A stretch of 64,000 bases of DNA from Hamiltosporidium tvaerminnensis. Taxonomy: Eukaryota > Microsporidia > Dubosqiidae. Both the position numbers and the translations under genes were made by a program. A model generated the notes under the pieces. The model ran no database searches. It was not told the DNA's origin and saw only the letters and a list, made by a program, of their open reading frames with translations. Positions 21,735 to 31,179 of this stretch are shown here, piece by piece (within the stretch, counting starts at the first letter, position 1; each line of letters starts with the position of its first letter). The DNA lies in contig CM061246.1 of assembly GCA_022605425.2 (NCBI GenBank), positions 682,001 to 746,000 of the forward strand. The letters are read 5' to 3'.

Positions 21735-22250
21735 TCAATTTTTTTTATATTCTTCATTAATATATGTCCATTCATCTGAAAATAATTGTAAAAAATTATT
21801 CGGATCTTTCATTTCAGATAGAAAAGAATCAGAAAATAAATTGAGAATTTCATTTTCATCAAAATTATTTTTTTGTAAAGAAATATTGATTTTTTGGTGA
21901 AATTCACTATTAAAAGATTCCACCGTTTCACCTTTATGTTCATTTTCATCAAATATATTTTCGTTTTTTACATTTTTTACGGAAAGTAAAAAATAATCTT
22001 TACATTTAATCAATATTTGGTCTTCTGGCTTTATACCAGTTAATTCTTGTAGCTCTTTTTTTATAAATAAAACATCTGTAAACTCCTTGGAATCTGAAAA
22101 TGTAATGTTTGATTGTTGTGTGTCATAAAATGTGTTTGTATTTTCTTCGTTTGGTGAATTTGTTGAAATATTTTTTTTATCCGTTTTTACTAAATCTTTG
22201 GCAAAATAATATTCTTCTCCGTTTATTCTCTTAACGAGTATTTTGCCCAT
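21735..22250 (-). CDS. small protein with a possible split ubiquitin-like fold
   Basis: 171 residues. The start MGKILVKRINGEEYYF resembles the first beta hairpin of ubiquitin. After a low-complexity Asn/Thr/Glu insertion of about 40 residues, IKKELQELTGIKPEDQILI resembles the ubiquitin helix and the following 'gI.pe.Q.Li' segment. The C-terminal half is acidic and helical (ENEILNLFSDSFLSEM...). No terminal Gly-Gly is present, so it would not be a conjugated modifier but a protein carrying a ubiquitin-like domain. Its ATG overlaps, on the opposite strand, the first ATG of the zinc-ribbon gene within the palindrome CATG. The function is unknown and the ubiquitin-like reading is tentative; that it is a real gene is more certain. 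Confidence 0.6.
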   Translation of the reverse strand: MGKILVKRINGEEYYFAKDLVKTDKKNISTNSPNEENTNTFYDTQQSNITFSDSKEFTDVLFIKKELQELTGIKPEDQILIKCKDYFLLSVKNVKNENIFDENEHKGETVESFNSEFHQKINISLQKNNFDENEILNLFSDSFLSEMKDPNNFLQLFSDEWTYINEEYKKN

Positions 22251-22317
22251 GAAAGATTGTGTTGAAAAATTAATTTTATTTAAAACAATTTATTCTTTTA
22301 AAGGATATTCACCCATG
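22244..22317. promoter_or_regulatory. shared start region of the divergent gene pair, with duplicated CCCATGAAAGAT
   Basis: CCCATGAAAGATTGT at 22246 and CCCATGAAAGATCGT at 22312 lie 66 bases apart in the same frame. Each is a CCC signal directly joined to an ATG. The minus-strand gene starts at the first of the two. The 60-odd bases between the two ATGs must act as leader, promoter or both. Confidence 0.5.
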
Positions 22318-23223
22318 AAAGATCGTATAAGAAAATCTTTATTGCCGCAGACAAATAACGATTATATTGATGAAGAATATTTAATTGGAAGGATTAATGA
22401 ACATCTTATGATTCCAAATACTTTTTATAGAAAAACATTACTTATAACCACAAAACGATACAACTTTAAAGGATGTCCGTTGGATGCAGAAAAAAGCAAT
22501 AAAACCTCTGAGATATCGCTGAAATCAAAAGAAACAGTTGGTTTTAGTTACGAAGGAAAGATTTTTCAAAACAAAGCAGCAATTATGGAATTTTCTATTT
22601 CAGAAGATATCTCTTTCTGTCAAATCTATCAAAAAATAAAAGAATTGGGTTATACGAATGTACCGGACATACAAAATCTAACTCTCTTTAAAAATATTGA
22701 ACCTCCGTTTTTCAGCAGCAGGAATTACGTGTATTTGGAAAAAAACAATTCGTTTTTAAAAAATTATGATAAAGAAAATTGGTTCAAGGAAAATAATTTA
22801 AATTCTTTTAATCATCAATATCAGTCTAATGAAGTAAATTATTTTAAAAATAAAGATCAAAATATTGAAGATTCGACCAAACGAATACTTAAATTTTTTG
22901 ATTGGAATACACCACTTCGTCTTGCCGGTTTGTATATTTATTCAGAGATATTATGTGTTGATAAGAATTTTATGTTAAAATTTAGATTTGAACGAATTAA
23001 CGGTTCGTTCGATATTAAAAAGAATTTTGTATTTTATAAACTTCCTTCTAAAAAACTTGTTTGTAGAATTTGTGAACGAAATTTGGCGGATATAAAAGTA
23101 TTGGATGATCCAATTCTTCCAGAAAATCAAAAAATTATTTGTAAAAATTGTTTTGAAGCTATTTATGTTGATAATAATGGCGATTTAAGATATCCAGATA
23201 TTATTATTTCTAAAATTGAATAA
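22249..23223 (+). CDS. zinc-ribbon protein, possibly SNAPC3/SNAP50-like
   Basis: 324 residues from ATG 22249, or 302 from the in-frame ATG 22315, which also has a directly adjacent ACCC; I cannot decide between them. The N-terminal part has no known domain. Near the C-terminus CRICERNLADIKVLDDP is followed about 14 residues later by CKNCFEAIYVDNNGDLRYP, a CxxC...CxxCF zinc site. The pattern 'C.iC...A....D...P.....C..CF......G' resembles the C-terminal finger of SNAPC3, a subunit of the snRNA-gene promoter-binding complex, but the N-terminal half shows no clear SNAPC3 match. Other zinc-ribbon transcription or replication factors remain possible. The gene is head-to-head with the ubiquitin-like gene. 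Confidence 0.6.
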   Translation: MKDCVEKLILFKTIYSFKGYSPMKDRIRKSLLPQTNNDYIDEEYLIGRINEHLMIPNTFYRKTLLITTKRYNFKGCPLDAEKSNKTSEISLKSKETVGFSYEGKIFQNKAAIMEFSISEDISFCQIYQKIKELGYTNVPDIQNLTLFKNIEPPFFSSRNYVYLEKNNSFLKNYDKENWFKENNLNSFNHQYQSNEVNYFKNKDQNIEDSTKRILKFFDWNTPLRLAGLYIYSEILCVDKNFMLKFRFERINGSFDIKKNFVFYKLPSKKLVCRICERNLADIKVLDDPILPENQKIICKNCFEAIYVDNNGDLRYPDIIISKIE

Positions 23224-24354
23224 TTAATTAAAATTTGTATTTTCATATAAATTATATTTTGTATTTTGTAATTTGCTTTTTTTTGTAAATAAAAGTGGTT
23301 AGTTTAAATAAATTGTATTTTGTATCTAATCATTCTTATTTTAATGTGGAAAATTGTTTGTCTGCTTTATAAATTATATTTCGTCTCTATTTATTCTTAT
23401 TATAGCAAATCATTTATATTTCTTATAATTTATTTATCTGTTTTTTTTATTAATTTGCAATTAATATAAATAATCGTTCAGCTTCCAGATGCATTTACTA
23501 TTTTCTTGTAATTATTCCTATTTTCTTAAAAATAATCATCTGTCTTACTTATAAATTATTATTACTTCCATATATTTTTTTAATTTATCTAATAAAATCT
23601 TTAAATAATATTTTTTTTTCTAAAGATTGAATCTAAGATTAGAAATCGGCCAATGACCTCGTAGGAATCCAATTATTTCACATTCAACAAAAAAAATTAA
23701 AAAAATATAAATTATCTTCTTTCATTTAGATATCCAAGCTAAATTTTTTAATCTTTTAAATTATACTTTTAAGAACGAATCGGTTTCATTTTATTGTATT
23801 TTAGTAGTCTTGCATATACAATTTTTTAGCCGTCATTGCGTTAGTTTCTAATAAAAAACCAGGGTCTTTATAAATCTGCATATATCTATTCTTTTAAACC
23901 ACTATTTTTTAGCTCGGCTTCTTATTGTTTTATTTTTATGAGTTAGGTTTATTATATATTATCTCATTTTATTCCTAATTTTATTGGGTTTTGATTATTT
24001 AGGCGTTTATTTTGGCGATATTTCGTATCGATTAATTCATTGGTTGTTTAATATTTTAATTATTTTATGTAAAATCTTTAAAATAGTTAATCTTGCTTAC
24101 TGATGTTGTTATTAAGTACAATTTTTTAAGCAGTAATTACATTTAGAATACAAAAAAATATTAGAAATGGCTGTTTAATATTTATTCTATTATAACATTG
24201 TATATGTTTAAGGAAAACAACTTAAAATAATATCCGAAGAAAGTGGTTTTAATTTAATCTTACTTTTAAAAACCAAAATACATGAATATTAAGTCTATTC
24301 TTGCAATGCAAAACCGCCTAGAAAAGTTTTTTTAACAATGGTAGTACAAACAAT
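23224..24354. other. AT-rich spacer
   Basis: No supported gene. A slightly GC-richer patch near 23640-23690 (CGGCCAATGACCTCG) may be a trace of a repeat but cannot be assigned. Confidence 0.45.
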
Positions 24355-24475
24355 TATAGAACCAATTAAACTTTTAAGTGTTTCTATTGATTTATCCACA
24401 TTATTATTGGTTGTTTAATATTTATTAACAAATCATAAGAACAATGTTTTTAATCAAAATACCATTAAGTCTTAC
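24355..24475 (+). repeat. ancient dispersed repeat DR3, fragment
   Basis: Aligns well with 38309-38430: CAATTAAACTTTTAAGTG, a short AT-rich stretch, then AACAAATCATAAGA and TTTTTAATC.AAA. Noncoding. Confidence 0.6.
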
Positions 24476-24664
24476 GTTTTTCAGACCAAATAAGCATTTC
24501 AACATGAATCGTAGTATCTTACTCATTTTATTCGAGCGTATAATTACCAGAGGTCTAATACACCTCGTTTTAGTCTTTTTTCTTGGAAAATAAATTTTTA
24601 TCAGAAATAGATAATAAATTATAATAATAATGCAAAGTTTAAATCCGAATTTTATACATTTTAA

Positions 24665-25392
24665 TTTATTTAAAAATATCACATCTTTTTTAAAATAGTG
24701 GCAAGTGTTATATTTGTTTTCATGACATTAACGCTGTTCTAGATTTAACATACATAACTGCTACCCCAAAACTCCATCAGTAACCCCTGCGATACCTACG
24801 TCCCAAAGCCTTTCATCTAAAAGGTGTGTAGAACCTAATTACTAGGCGAGGCAGTTGCCCCGAGTTCGTTAATGTCCGTTGCATGGAGTGTGATCGAAGG
24901 CCGAAGCCCCCCCGGGCTCCCCCAAAAACTATGCAGTATTCCCACTTACTCTACACTTTCTGAACCCAATAATTTTCTAGCTAAGATAAATTTCCGAGAT
25001 TTATATGGGGTCTACCTAGACAGTGCAACGTCATACCAACATGTATAACCTGCTACTTAGTTCTCCTGGCTTTAAATTGTTTTAATTTTTATATCTCCCA
25101 GGCGCTAAGTCTTCTAACCCAAATGAGCAAGGCTAGATTCCCATGCTTTTACATGGCAATTACCTACATGTTCAGCTGCGGTCTGCAATCTGGTTACATA
25201 AAAAACTACAAATAAATTTGTTGAAAAAGTTTCTTTATTCCTAAAACCTTCTCCTCCTCATAACAACTCCCATGGAACAACCAAAGATGTAGTGTGGTTT
25301 TATTCCCACCAAAACCCAAACAATGACCTCACACCAATTTCACACACTCATTACCAAGCAGAAAGTTTTTAATGTGATTATTCTCCCTTCAC
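24665..25392 (+). repeat. dispersed repeat DR1, copy A (full length)
   Basis: About 730 bases, moderately GC-rich against a very AT-rich background, and close in sequence to 57593-58316 over its whole length. Landmarks: ACATCTTTTTTAAAATAGTG at the left, GGTGTGTAGAACCTAATTA, the CCTAGACAGTGCAACGTCAT block, AGCTGCGGTCTGCAATCTGG and a right end of CTCCCTTCAC. No frame is conserved between copies. It includes a small hairpin, CCATG-CTTTTA-CATGG, near 25140. Confidence 0.9.
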
Positions 25393-25439
25393 AACTCTAC
25401 AATCTATAAAATATATTTAACGATAATTACTGTGAATAT

Positions 25440-25690
25440 TTTTTTGCATCAATTAAACGTTTAGAGGTGTTTGATGCACATCTTATATACACTATTATTT
25501 TTGTGTAAGATTTAAAAATACCATGATTCATATTCGCAATACAACTACTATTATTGTATTTTTTACTTTTTTTAACCAAATTAAACATTTTGAAGTGAGT
25601 CTTTGAAATATTACTAGATTATTTAAATTATTAATGTTAAAGCTTCTATAATTATAGTGTGTAAAATACATAAATTAATTTTATAAATGT
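25440..25690 (+). repeat. ancient dispersed repeat DR3, fragment
   Basis: Carries CAATTAAACGTTTAGAGGTG, then TTTGTGTAAGATTTA about 70 bases on, and AACCAAATTAAACATTTTGA with AGTGAGTC. These match 38300-38545 and 48790-49005. It flanks DR1 copy A on the right as the 24355 fragment does on the left, so DR1 may have landed in or near DR3 DNA. Confidence 0.55.
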
Positions 25691-26227
25691 TTTCTTGACT
25701 TCTTTAATATTGATGATATCCTATCTCTTTAAAGCAATACACATTTGTTTAGATAACGAAATATTTTTCATGCTTGAATTTTGTGATTTCTATTAAAAGG
25801 AAACATGAACAATGAAAACCATCTAATATCTCTTTTAAGCATAATTTAGAAAATTAAATTATTCTAATTCTTTGGTTGATTCATTTATCACAAAAGTTTT
25901 CTTATGAATTGCAAAGTTATAAATTCTCACCATGAAGAATGTTTAAGTTATATAAACTAAGTATAGGAGAGAACTATCCATATGTATCTAAAGAATTTAT
26001 TCTTAATTTTAAAAAAAACTTTCCACGGTTCTTTAATGTTTTAATTAAGCTAAATATTTAAAAATATGTAATATGTGGCAAAATTATTTAATTTTGATTC
26101 TTTTTATAACCAATACATATCTTTTTATTCCATATATTTTAATAAAAAATAATTTAAATACATTTATATTTAAAGATTTAGATTTTTATTTAATAAAATT
26201 CTGGGTTAAAATATTTTTTACCATTTT

Positions 26228-27295
26228 TTACATGTTTTCTTCTACCTCTTTAACCACTTTTGTCTCTTCTTCCAAATCCGACTCTTCATTTATGTTATTG
26301 GTCGGTTCCTCTAAAGTGGTTCCTCCTTGTAAAATAAAGGGGGCTTTATATTTTGGTTTAAAATTTTTGGCACCATCTTCCTCTGTTTTCGCTTCTTTTA
26401 AAGGGGGTATTGGTTCCTCATGCATCTCTGATCTCATAATAACACCCATTGACGCTCTCTCCCAGCTCTCTTCGGCATTTAGTCCTGACTCAAGTCCTCT
26501 TCGTCGATCAAAGGAAATTGTTTCGACTGTCTTCTTAAGTACTATAGACTGAATGTATGCCTCTACATTCATGGGTATTTCTAGTCTTTTAAGATGAGAT
26601 TTATGGTATTTTGTCACAATACCGTCCCAGGTCATCACATAAGGGATTATCTCAACACTACACTTATAAATAAGGCCCAAATCATTGGCTAGCAGATCAT
26701 ACTTCCTAAGTTTTTCAGTTTCAACTATTTGAAGTGAATCTTGGGAAGTGATTCCTACTTCAATGAGTGTTATCTTATTCTTCTTCTTATCTAAAATAAA
26801 TATGTCCGGTCTGTTATTCCGAATTTTAACATCAGTTTTAATTCTGGTGTCCACTCTTATCTCTGCATACTCATTATCAAGAATTTCTTGAACTGAGTGA
26901 CTCCTTATTCGTTTTGAGGACTTAAACTTATATCTATTTAAGAGAAGTAAGTGTAGGCATCTAACCACTTCATTATGCCGTCTGGTGTAGTCATGGCCTA
27001 GCATTTTTTCACATCGAGTTGCTAGATGATCTACAGTCTTACCAGACTTCCCGCAATGTTGACACACACCATCTGCTCCCCAGAATACATTTCTATCCTG
27101 GATATAGCAGAACACAGCTTCATTTCGTGGCCTAATATTTCCTCTCTTTAGCCATCTTGAAGAGTCACTAACACTCACAAGCTCATTTTTTCTTGCATTA
27201 TATAACTTTGAATGGAGTTTTCGTTTTTCTATTTCGTTATATAGTTTTGCAAGTTGAACTTCTTCTAAACTTTTCTTAGTGACTTTTTCTACCAA
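26228..27295 (-). CDS. R4-like element, intact C-terminal endonuclease segment
   Basis: 355 residues in one frame, the equivalent of three stop-separated pieces in copy 1. It has CQHCGKSGKTVDHLATRC, DYTRRHNEVVRCLHLL, then the restriction-like endonuclease core RPDIFILDKKKNKITLIEV (PD-x14-E) with a downstream KLRKYDLL carrying the expected Lys. The tail is Glu/Lys/Pro-rich and low in complexity. It is not a gene on its own: it is the C-terminal half of pol, separated from the RT part by a 1-base deletion near 27310. Its integrity suggests a recent insertion. Confidence 0.85.
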   Translation of the reverse strand: MVEKVTKKSLEEVQLAKLYNEIEKRKLHSKLYNARKNELVSVSDSSRWLKRGNIRPRNEAVFCYIQDRNVFWGADGVCQHCGKSGKTVDHLATRCEKMLGHDYTRRHNEVVRCLHLLLLNRYKFKSSKRIRSHSVQEILDNEYAEIRVDTRIKTDVKIRNNRPDIFILDKKKNKITLIEVGITSQDSLQIVETEKLRKYDLLANDLGLIYKCSVEIIPYVMTWDGIVTKYHKSHLKRLEIPMNVEAYIQSIVLKKTVETISFDRRRGLESGLNAEESWERASMGVIMRSEMHEEPIPPLKEAKTEEDGAKNFKPKYKAPFILQGGTTLEEPTNNINEESDLEEETKVVKEVEENM

Positions 27296-27299
27296 CCTG

Positions 27300-29200
27300 T
27301 ACTTTACTTTTAAAAAGATTTTATTAGTGCAGGATGGGTTTTATTATTATTCTCCACTTTGAGGATTGCTGGTCGTCTAGTTGTATTTCTTCTCAATTTT
27401 CAAGACAATCCAAGAGTTACAAATGCATATGTTCGCTTCGCAACTTAACACTATATAAGCCTCTTCCAAGTTCTGTTCTATAAAGGTACAAACACTCGTT
27501 ACATCCTGGACGAAGATGTATCTTATTTTTTTTACCAACACCGCACGCACTGCATCATCTAACTTAGAGAAGTCAGCCGGTTCAAGTCGAAGTACTCCTA
27601 TGTGGTAGTTGATTAACGATATCGCATGTTGATTGATTGCAGAAAATAAATTTTTTGCGTTTAATCTAGTGTGACAAAGTCTTTCAACTCTTGATATAAG
27701 TTTGCTCTGTACTTCTTCAAATGAGCTACGTGTTGGGATTCCTCTGCTATCTTCTATTATTCCTAAATATTTGTAAACACTAACACCTTCTAGAAGAGTA
27801 GCAGTATCTTCACAACACGTATCATTTGTGGCTGACTTCTCTTTGTTAATCTCTAAGCCAATCACCTCTAAAAATTCCTTTGCCTCGCCTGTCATAGCAC
27901 TCAATGTGGAGCTGTCTTTTGCAAGGAGCTTAAGATCATCAATAAACAAGAGATGATTAGTAGAATGGGATTCTGCATCTGTTTGTACTGTCACTTTTGT
28001 GTATTTTTCATTAAGCTTTCGGCTTAATGGATCCATACACAACACAAATAACAAGGTGACAGACTATCTCCTTGCAGGATCCCTCTATCAATCTTCTTGC
28101 TCATGATTTTTTCAGGCCCTACTGATATATCAATTTTCCATTTTGATATAATTACCTTAATAAATTTCAGGATCCAATCAGGTAAATTAAGGTTTTCAAT
28201 GCATTGAGTTAAATAAGCATGATCTATTGAATCATAAGCTTTTTTAACATCAATCCATGTTGCCTTAAGATTGTTTCCGTACTCTTTATTTAAGGCAATA
28301 TTCGTAGAGCCTGCTCTTTCGCTCCCTGCACACCTCTTACCGCCCCTAGTTGGTTCTCTGCAAGCAACCCTCGCCTTTCCACTTCAGTTGAACGACTTTC
28401 GTTACACACTTTGTCGTTAACTTATAGAGGTTGGACATACAAGTGATTGGCCTGTAGTCAGAGCCTCTTCGTGGAATTCCTTTCGGTATCAAATACGTAA
28501 GCCCGCAGTAAAACCAATCAGCTTGAGGTGTTCCTTCTAAACATATAACTTTCACAATATCATAAAGATATTTGTGAAGAGTTGTAAGTTTCTTAATGAA
28601 AAATTGTAGATACCATCAATTCCGCAGCTTTCCAATTAGGGGCCAATTAATGATATTCACAAATTCATCAAGTGAAGGAAACGTGGTCGGATGATTATCT
28701 GATACAAATGGAATCAAATAATCATCGTACGTGACTGTGTCATCATTTTGTTCCACATTGTAGACCAAAACTCACAATTTCATCACGGCTAACCCATGCT
28801 CGGATTCCACACGCTCAGATAACCCACGATAAAATCGACCTCGGAAAAGCTCAAACATACGATCTCTTTTCGAATTGCTTCCTCTTTCTGATCGTATTTT
28901 TTTCGTAAACATTCAAAGACTCATTCTTCTTAACTAAGCCTCAGAAAGATCAGTTACGCTGCTCAAGTTTAAATTAAACTCTCGCATGATTTTCTTAAGG
29001 CTCTTCGTTTCCGAAGTGGAGAGCTTTTCCTGCTTACGAGCCTTCTGAGAAGATCTTTGGAAAGTACTAACTTGAAATTTTACTTTCTATGTTTTCCTTC
29101 CAGCGGATCTAGGCTTTTTTTGCGTGTTGCCTCGTCATAGCATACCTGCGCAGTTGCATGATATACGCGGCTTCCGTAATTGACTCGGTACATGAGCTCC
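27300..29200 (-). pseudogene. R4-like reverse transcriptase segment, copy 2 (frameshifted)
   Basis: 27377-28054 encodes LFVLCMDPLSRKLN, FIDDLKLLAKD and YKYLGI as in copy 1. It is followed upstream by pieces in changing frames, such as 28346-28555 with GIPRRGSDYRPITCM. Single-base losses against copy 1 occur at runs of identical bases. Some may be real mutations, but their increase towards 29530 suggests sequencing error. Confidence 0.8.
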
Positions 29201-29529
29201 TGCATATTCACCGACTACTCGATTAATGAGATCCGACTTTCTATCAACCATTCATTTGGATGTTTTCTAGTTCGGACCACTACTTTTCAATTTCGTTCTC
29301 GAGATTTCTTTGATTTTACTCAGAATTTATCTCTCGGTTTATGTACTCCGTGGTGTCGGTCGGTGCTGTATCGCGACAAGTGGCGATTCTCGTCGCTCTC
29401 CTTCTCTTCTGATTTTACATCCTTTCCCACTCCTTTGCCAATTTTTAACACTTGTTTCGCGCCGAATTTCTCTTATAGTACCTGTGGCTCTGCCGCCTTT
29501 CTGTTCTTTCAAACCTTGTCTGTACTGCA

Positions 29530-29854
29530 AAAAAAAAAATTCGAGGCCCTTCCTTCGGGGCGGTTTTTAAAGAAAAAAAAACCCCCCCCAATACCATTAC
29601 CCTTTTCCCCTCCGGAGTAAATAAAAGACGGGGGTTTTTCTAAAATAAGACCCCCCGCAAAAAAAAAAAAAAAAAAAAAAAGGAAATTTTTTAAAAAGAA
29701 AAAATATAACCCCCCCCCTTTTTTTTTTTTTTATTGCATTTTTTTTTTGGGGGGGGGGGTTTTTTTTTTGTGGAGGAGGAGGGAGGGGGGGGGCGCCCCG
29801 GTTTTTTACATTTTTTTTTTTCACTTTCATTTTTTTTCCCCTCATCCCCCTCCC

Positions 29855-29886
<32 letters not shown>

Positions 29887-29930
29887 TTATTTTTTTTTTT
29901 TTTTTCTTTTTTTTTTTTTTTTTAGATAAT
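29530..29930. other. homopolymer-rich low-quality tract (probable sequence artefact)
   Basis: Long runs of G, C, A and T replace normal sequence, although runs of G or C occur nowhere else in the window. On the minus strand the first 100 bases still follow copy 1 (tctcgaatt, gaaggaa.ggcc, tccgga.gg..aa..g.taatg) with bases replaced by homopolymers. This is what a failing read end or poor consensus would give. Open frames here, made of poly-Phe, Gly or Pro, are meaningless. Confidence 0.75.
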
Positions 29931-31179
29931 ATCTTTAAATTTTTTATAAATAATGATTCAGCAAAAAATTATACTTCGAAATCCGATTAATTTAAATTAT
30001 ACCATATGTTGCAAGATTAGGTTAGTTTAAAGGAATAAATATCTCAATTATTATGCAAATAATGTAAATTTTATTATTTTAAAGAAGGCGCTAAGTTTGA
30101 AATACGTTCTCACGAAGGTACATGCGATTTCTGTTAATAAAGTATTAATAACCTAAAATCCATGCCTCGGATAAGTTAAATAGCTGTCTATGTTCATATT
30201 TAAGCTAGGTATTTGGTCTAACCTTCTTCCATGTCTGACTGAATTATACCACTATGGTATCGATTATGAACACCCTTTCTCTTAGAGAATTTTCACATTT
30301 TTTAATTACTGTTTAAGATTTATGAAATTTAAGCTACAAAAATAAAATATTTTGTGGTATAAATAATTCAATACTACAATATATAATATTTCTACGATAA
30401 AATAATTCAAAAGAAACTTGCTATTTAATTGTTTTGAATGAAAATACAAATCCTAAGTAACAGATCAGTTCTTACTGATTTGAGAAATATACAGACCATT
30501 GGTGTTAAATAATGAAAATTCATAGTAGAATGATTGACTAAATATACATCCGTTTAATAAACACAAATTATAATTCATAAAAAATGTTTTATTTGGGCGT
30601 ATTTACCAGAAAAAACTGTATGAAGTTAAAAATGAAATTTATACTTTCAAATTTACAAATGAATATGTTTCGGTGACAAATCTATTTTGAAAAATATTTA
30701 AGAAAAAAATCTATAAGAATAATTCGAAAGATCTAATTATAATTTCTTTTTGAAACTTGTAAACTATTTTTTAAATCAGTATTTGCCAAATATGAGAATT
30801 CTAGAATTTTTGCGAATAAAATAAAACCGTTTTCTTGTATTTCATTTATAAAAAGCAACCCAAGTTTTTGCTGTATATTTAAGTAAGTTGATAAAAATAA
30901 AGAAATGTGTAAATAAATGAATTGAATCAAAAACCGACTTAAAATATTTTTCCTATCTTATACCATAAATAAAAATAAATTCAAAATAATTTCATTTGAT
31001 TTATCATATAAAGGAAAGATAGATTTTTCTATAAAAAGCTATAACAACAATTACGTTTATTTTCTTAAAAAATTGATATTATGCATCTAGATTAGAATGA
31101 AAAGAGACTCATAAGATTTTTATAAAATGTATTAAATTTTTTTGAAGAAAAAAATTTAAATCTCTTAAAAAAATTACGC
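29931..31179. other. AT-rich spacer
   Basis: No supported gene. A GC-richer patch at about 30080-30250 starts with GGCGCTAAGT, as in DR1, but does not align beyond that. Confidence 0.4.

Larger units (their letters stand above)
26182..29650 (-). mobile_element. R4/Dong-like non-LTR retrotransposon, copy 2
   Basis: Highly similar to copy 1 in reverse. The 3' end is at 26182 (ATTAAATA-type end), and the endonuclease part (26228-27295) is intact. Small indels become denser towards the 5' side, and the N-terminal region fades into homopolymer runs after about 29530. The true 5' end cannot be read. Confidence 0.88.

Noticed and set aside
24665-25392. DR1 as a solo long terminal repeat (reverse strand TGTGGAAGG...AATATAACA)
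   Set aside because: Copies A, D and E share more than 30 bases beyond the would-be CA end, and no matching target duplication was found.
24665-25392. DR1 as rRNA or tRNA-derived DNA, given its GC content
   Set aside because: No small- or large-subunit rRNA landmark and no tRNA A/B-box pair could be recognised.
29597-29929. Open frames rich in Phe, Gly and Pro (82, 63 and 60 codons)
   Set aside because: They arise from G, C, A and T homopolymer runs in a tract that looks like sequence error.
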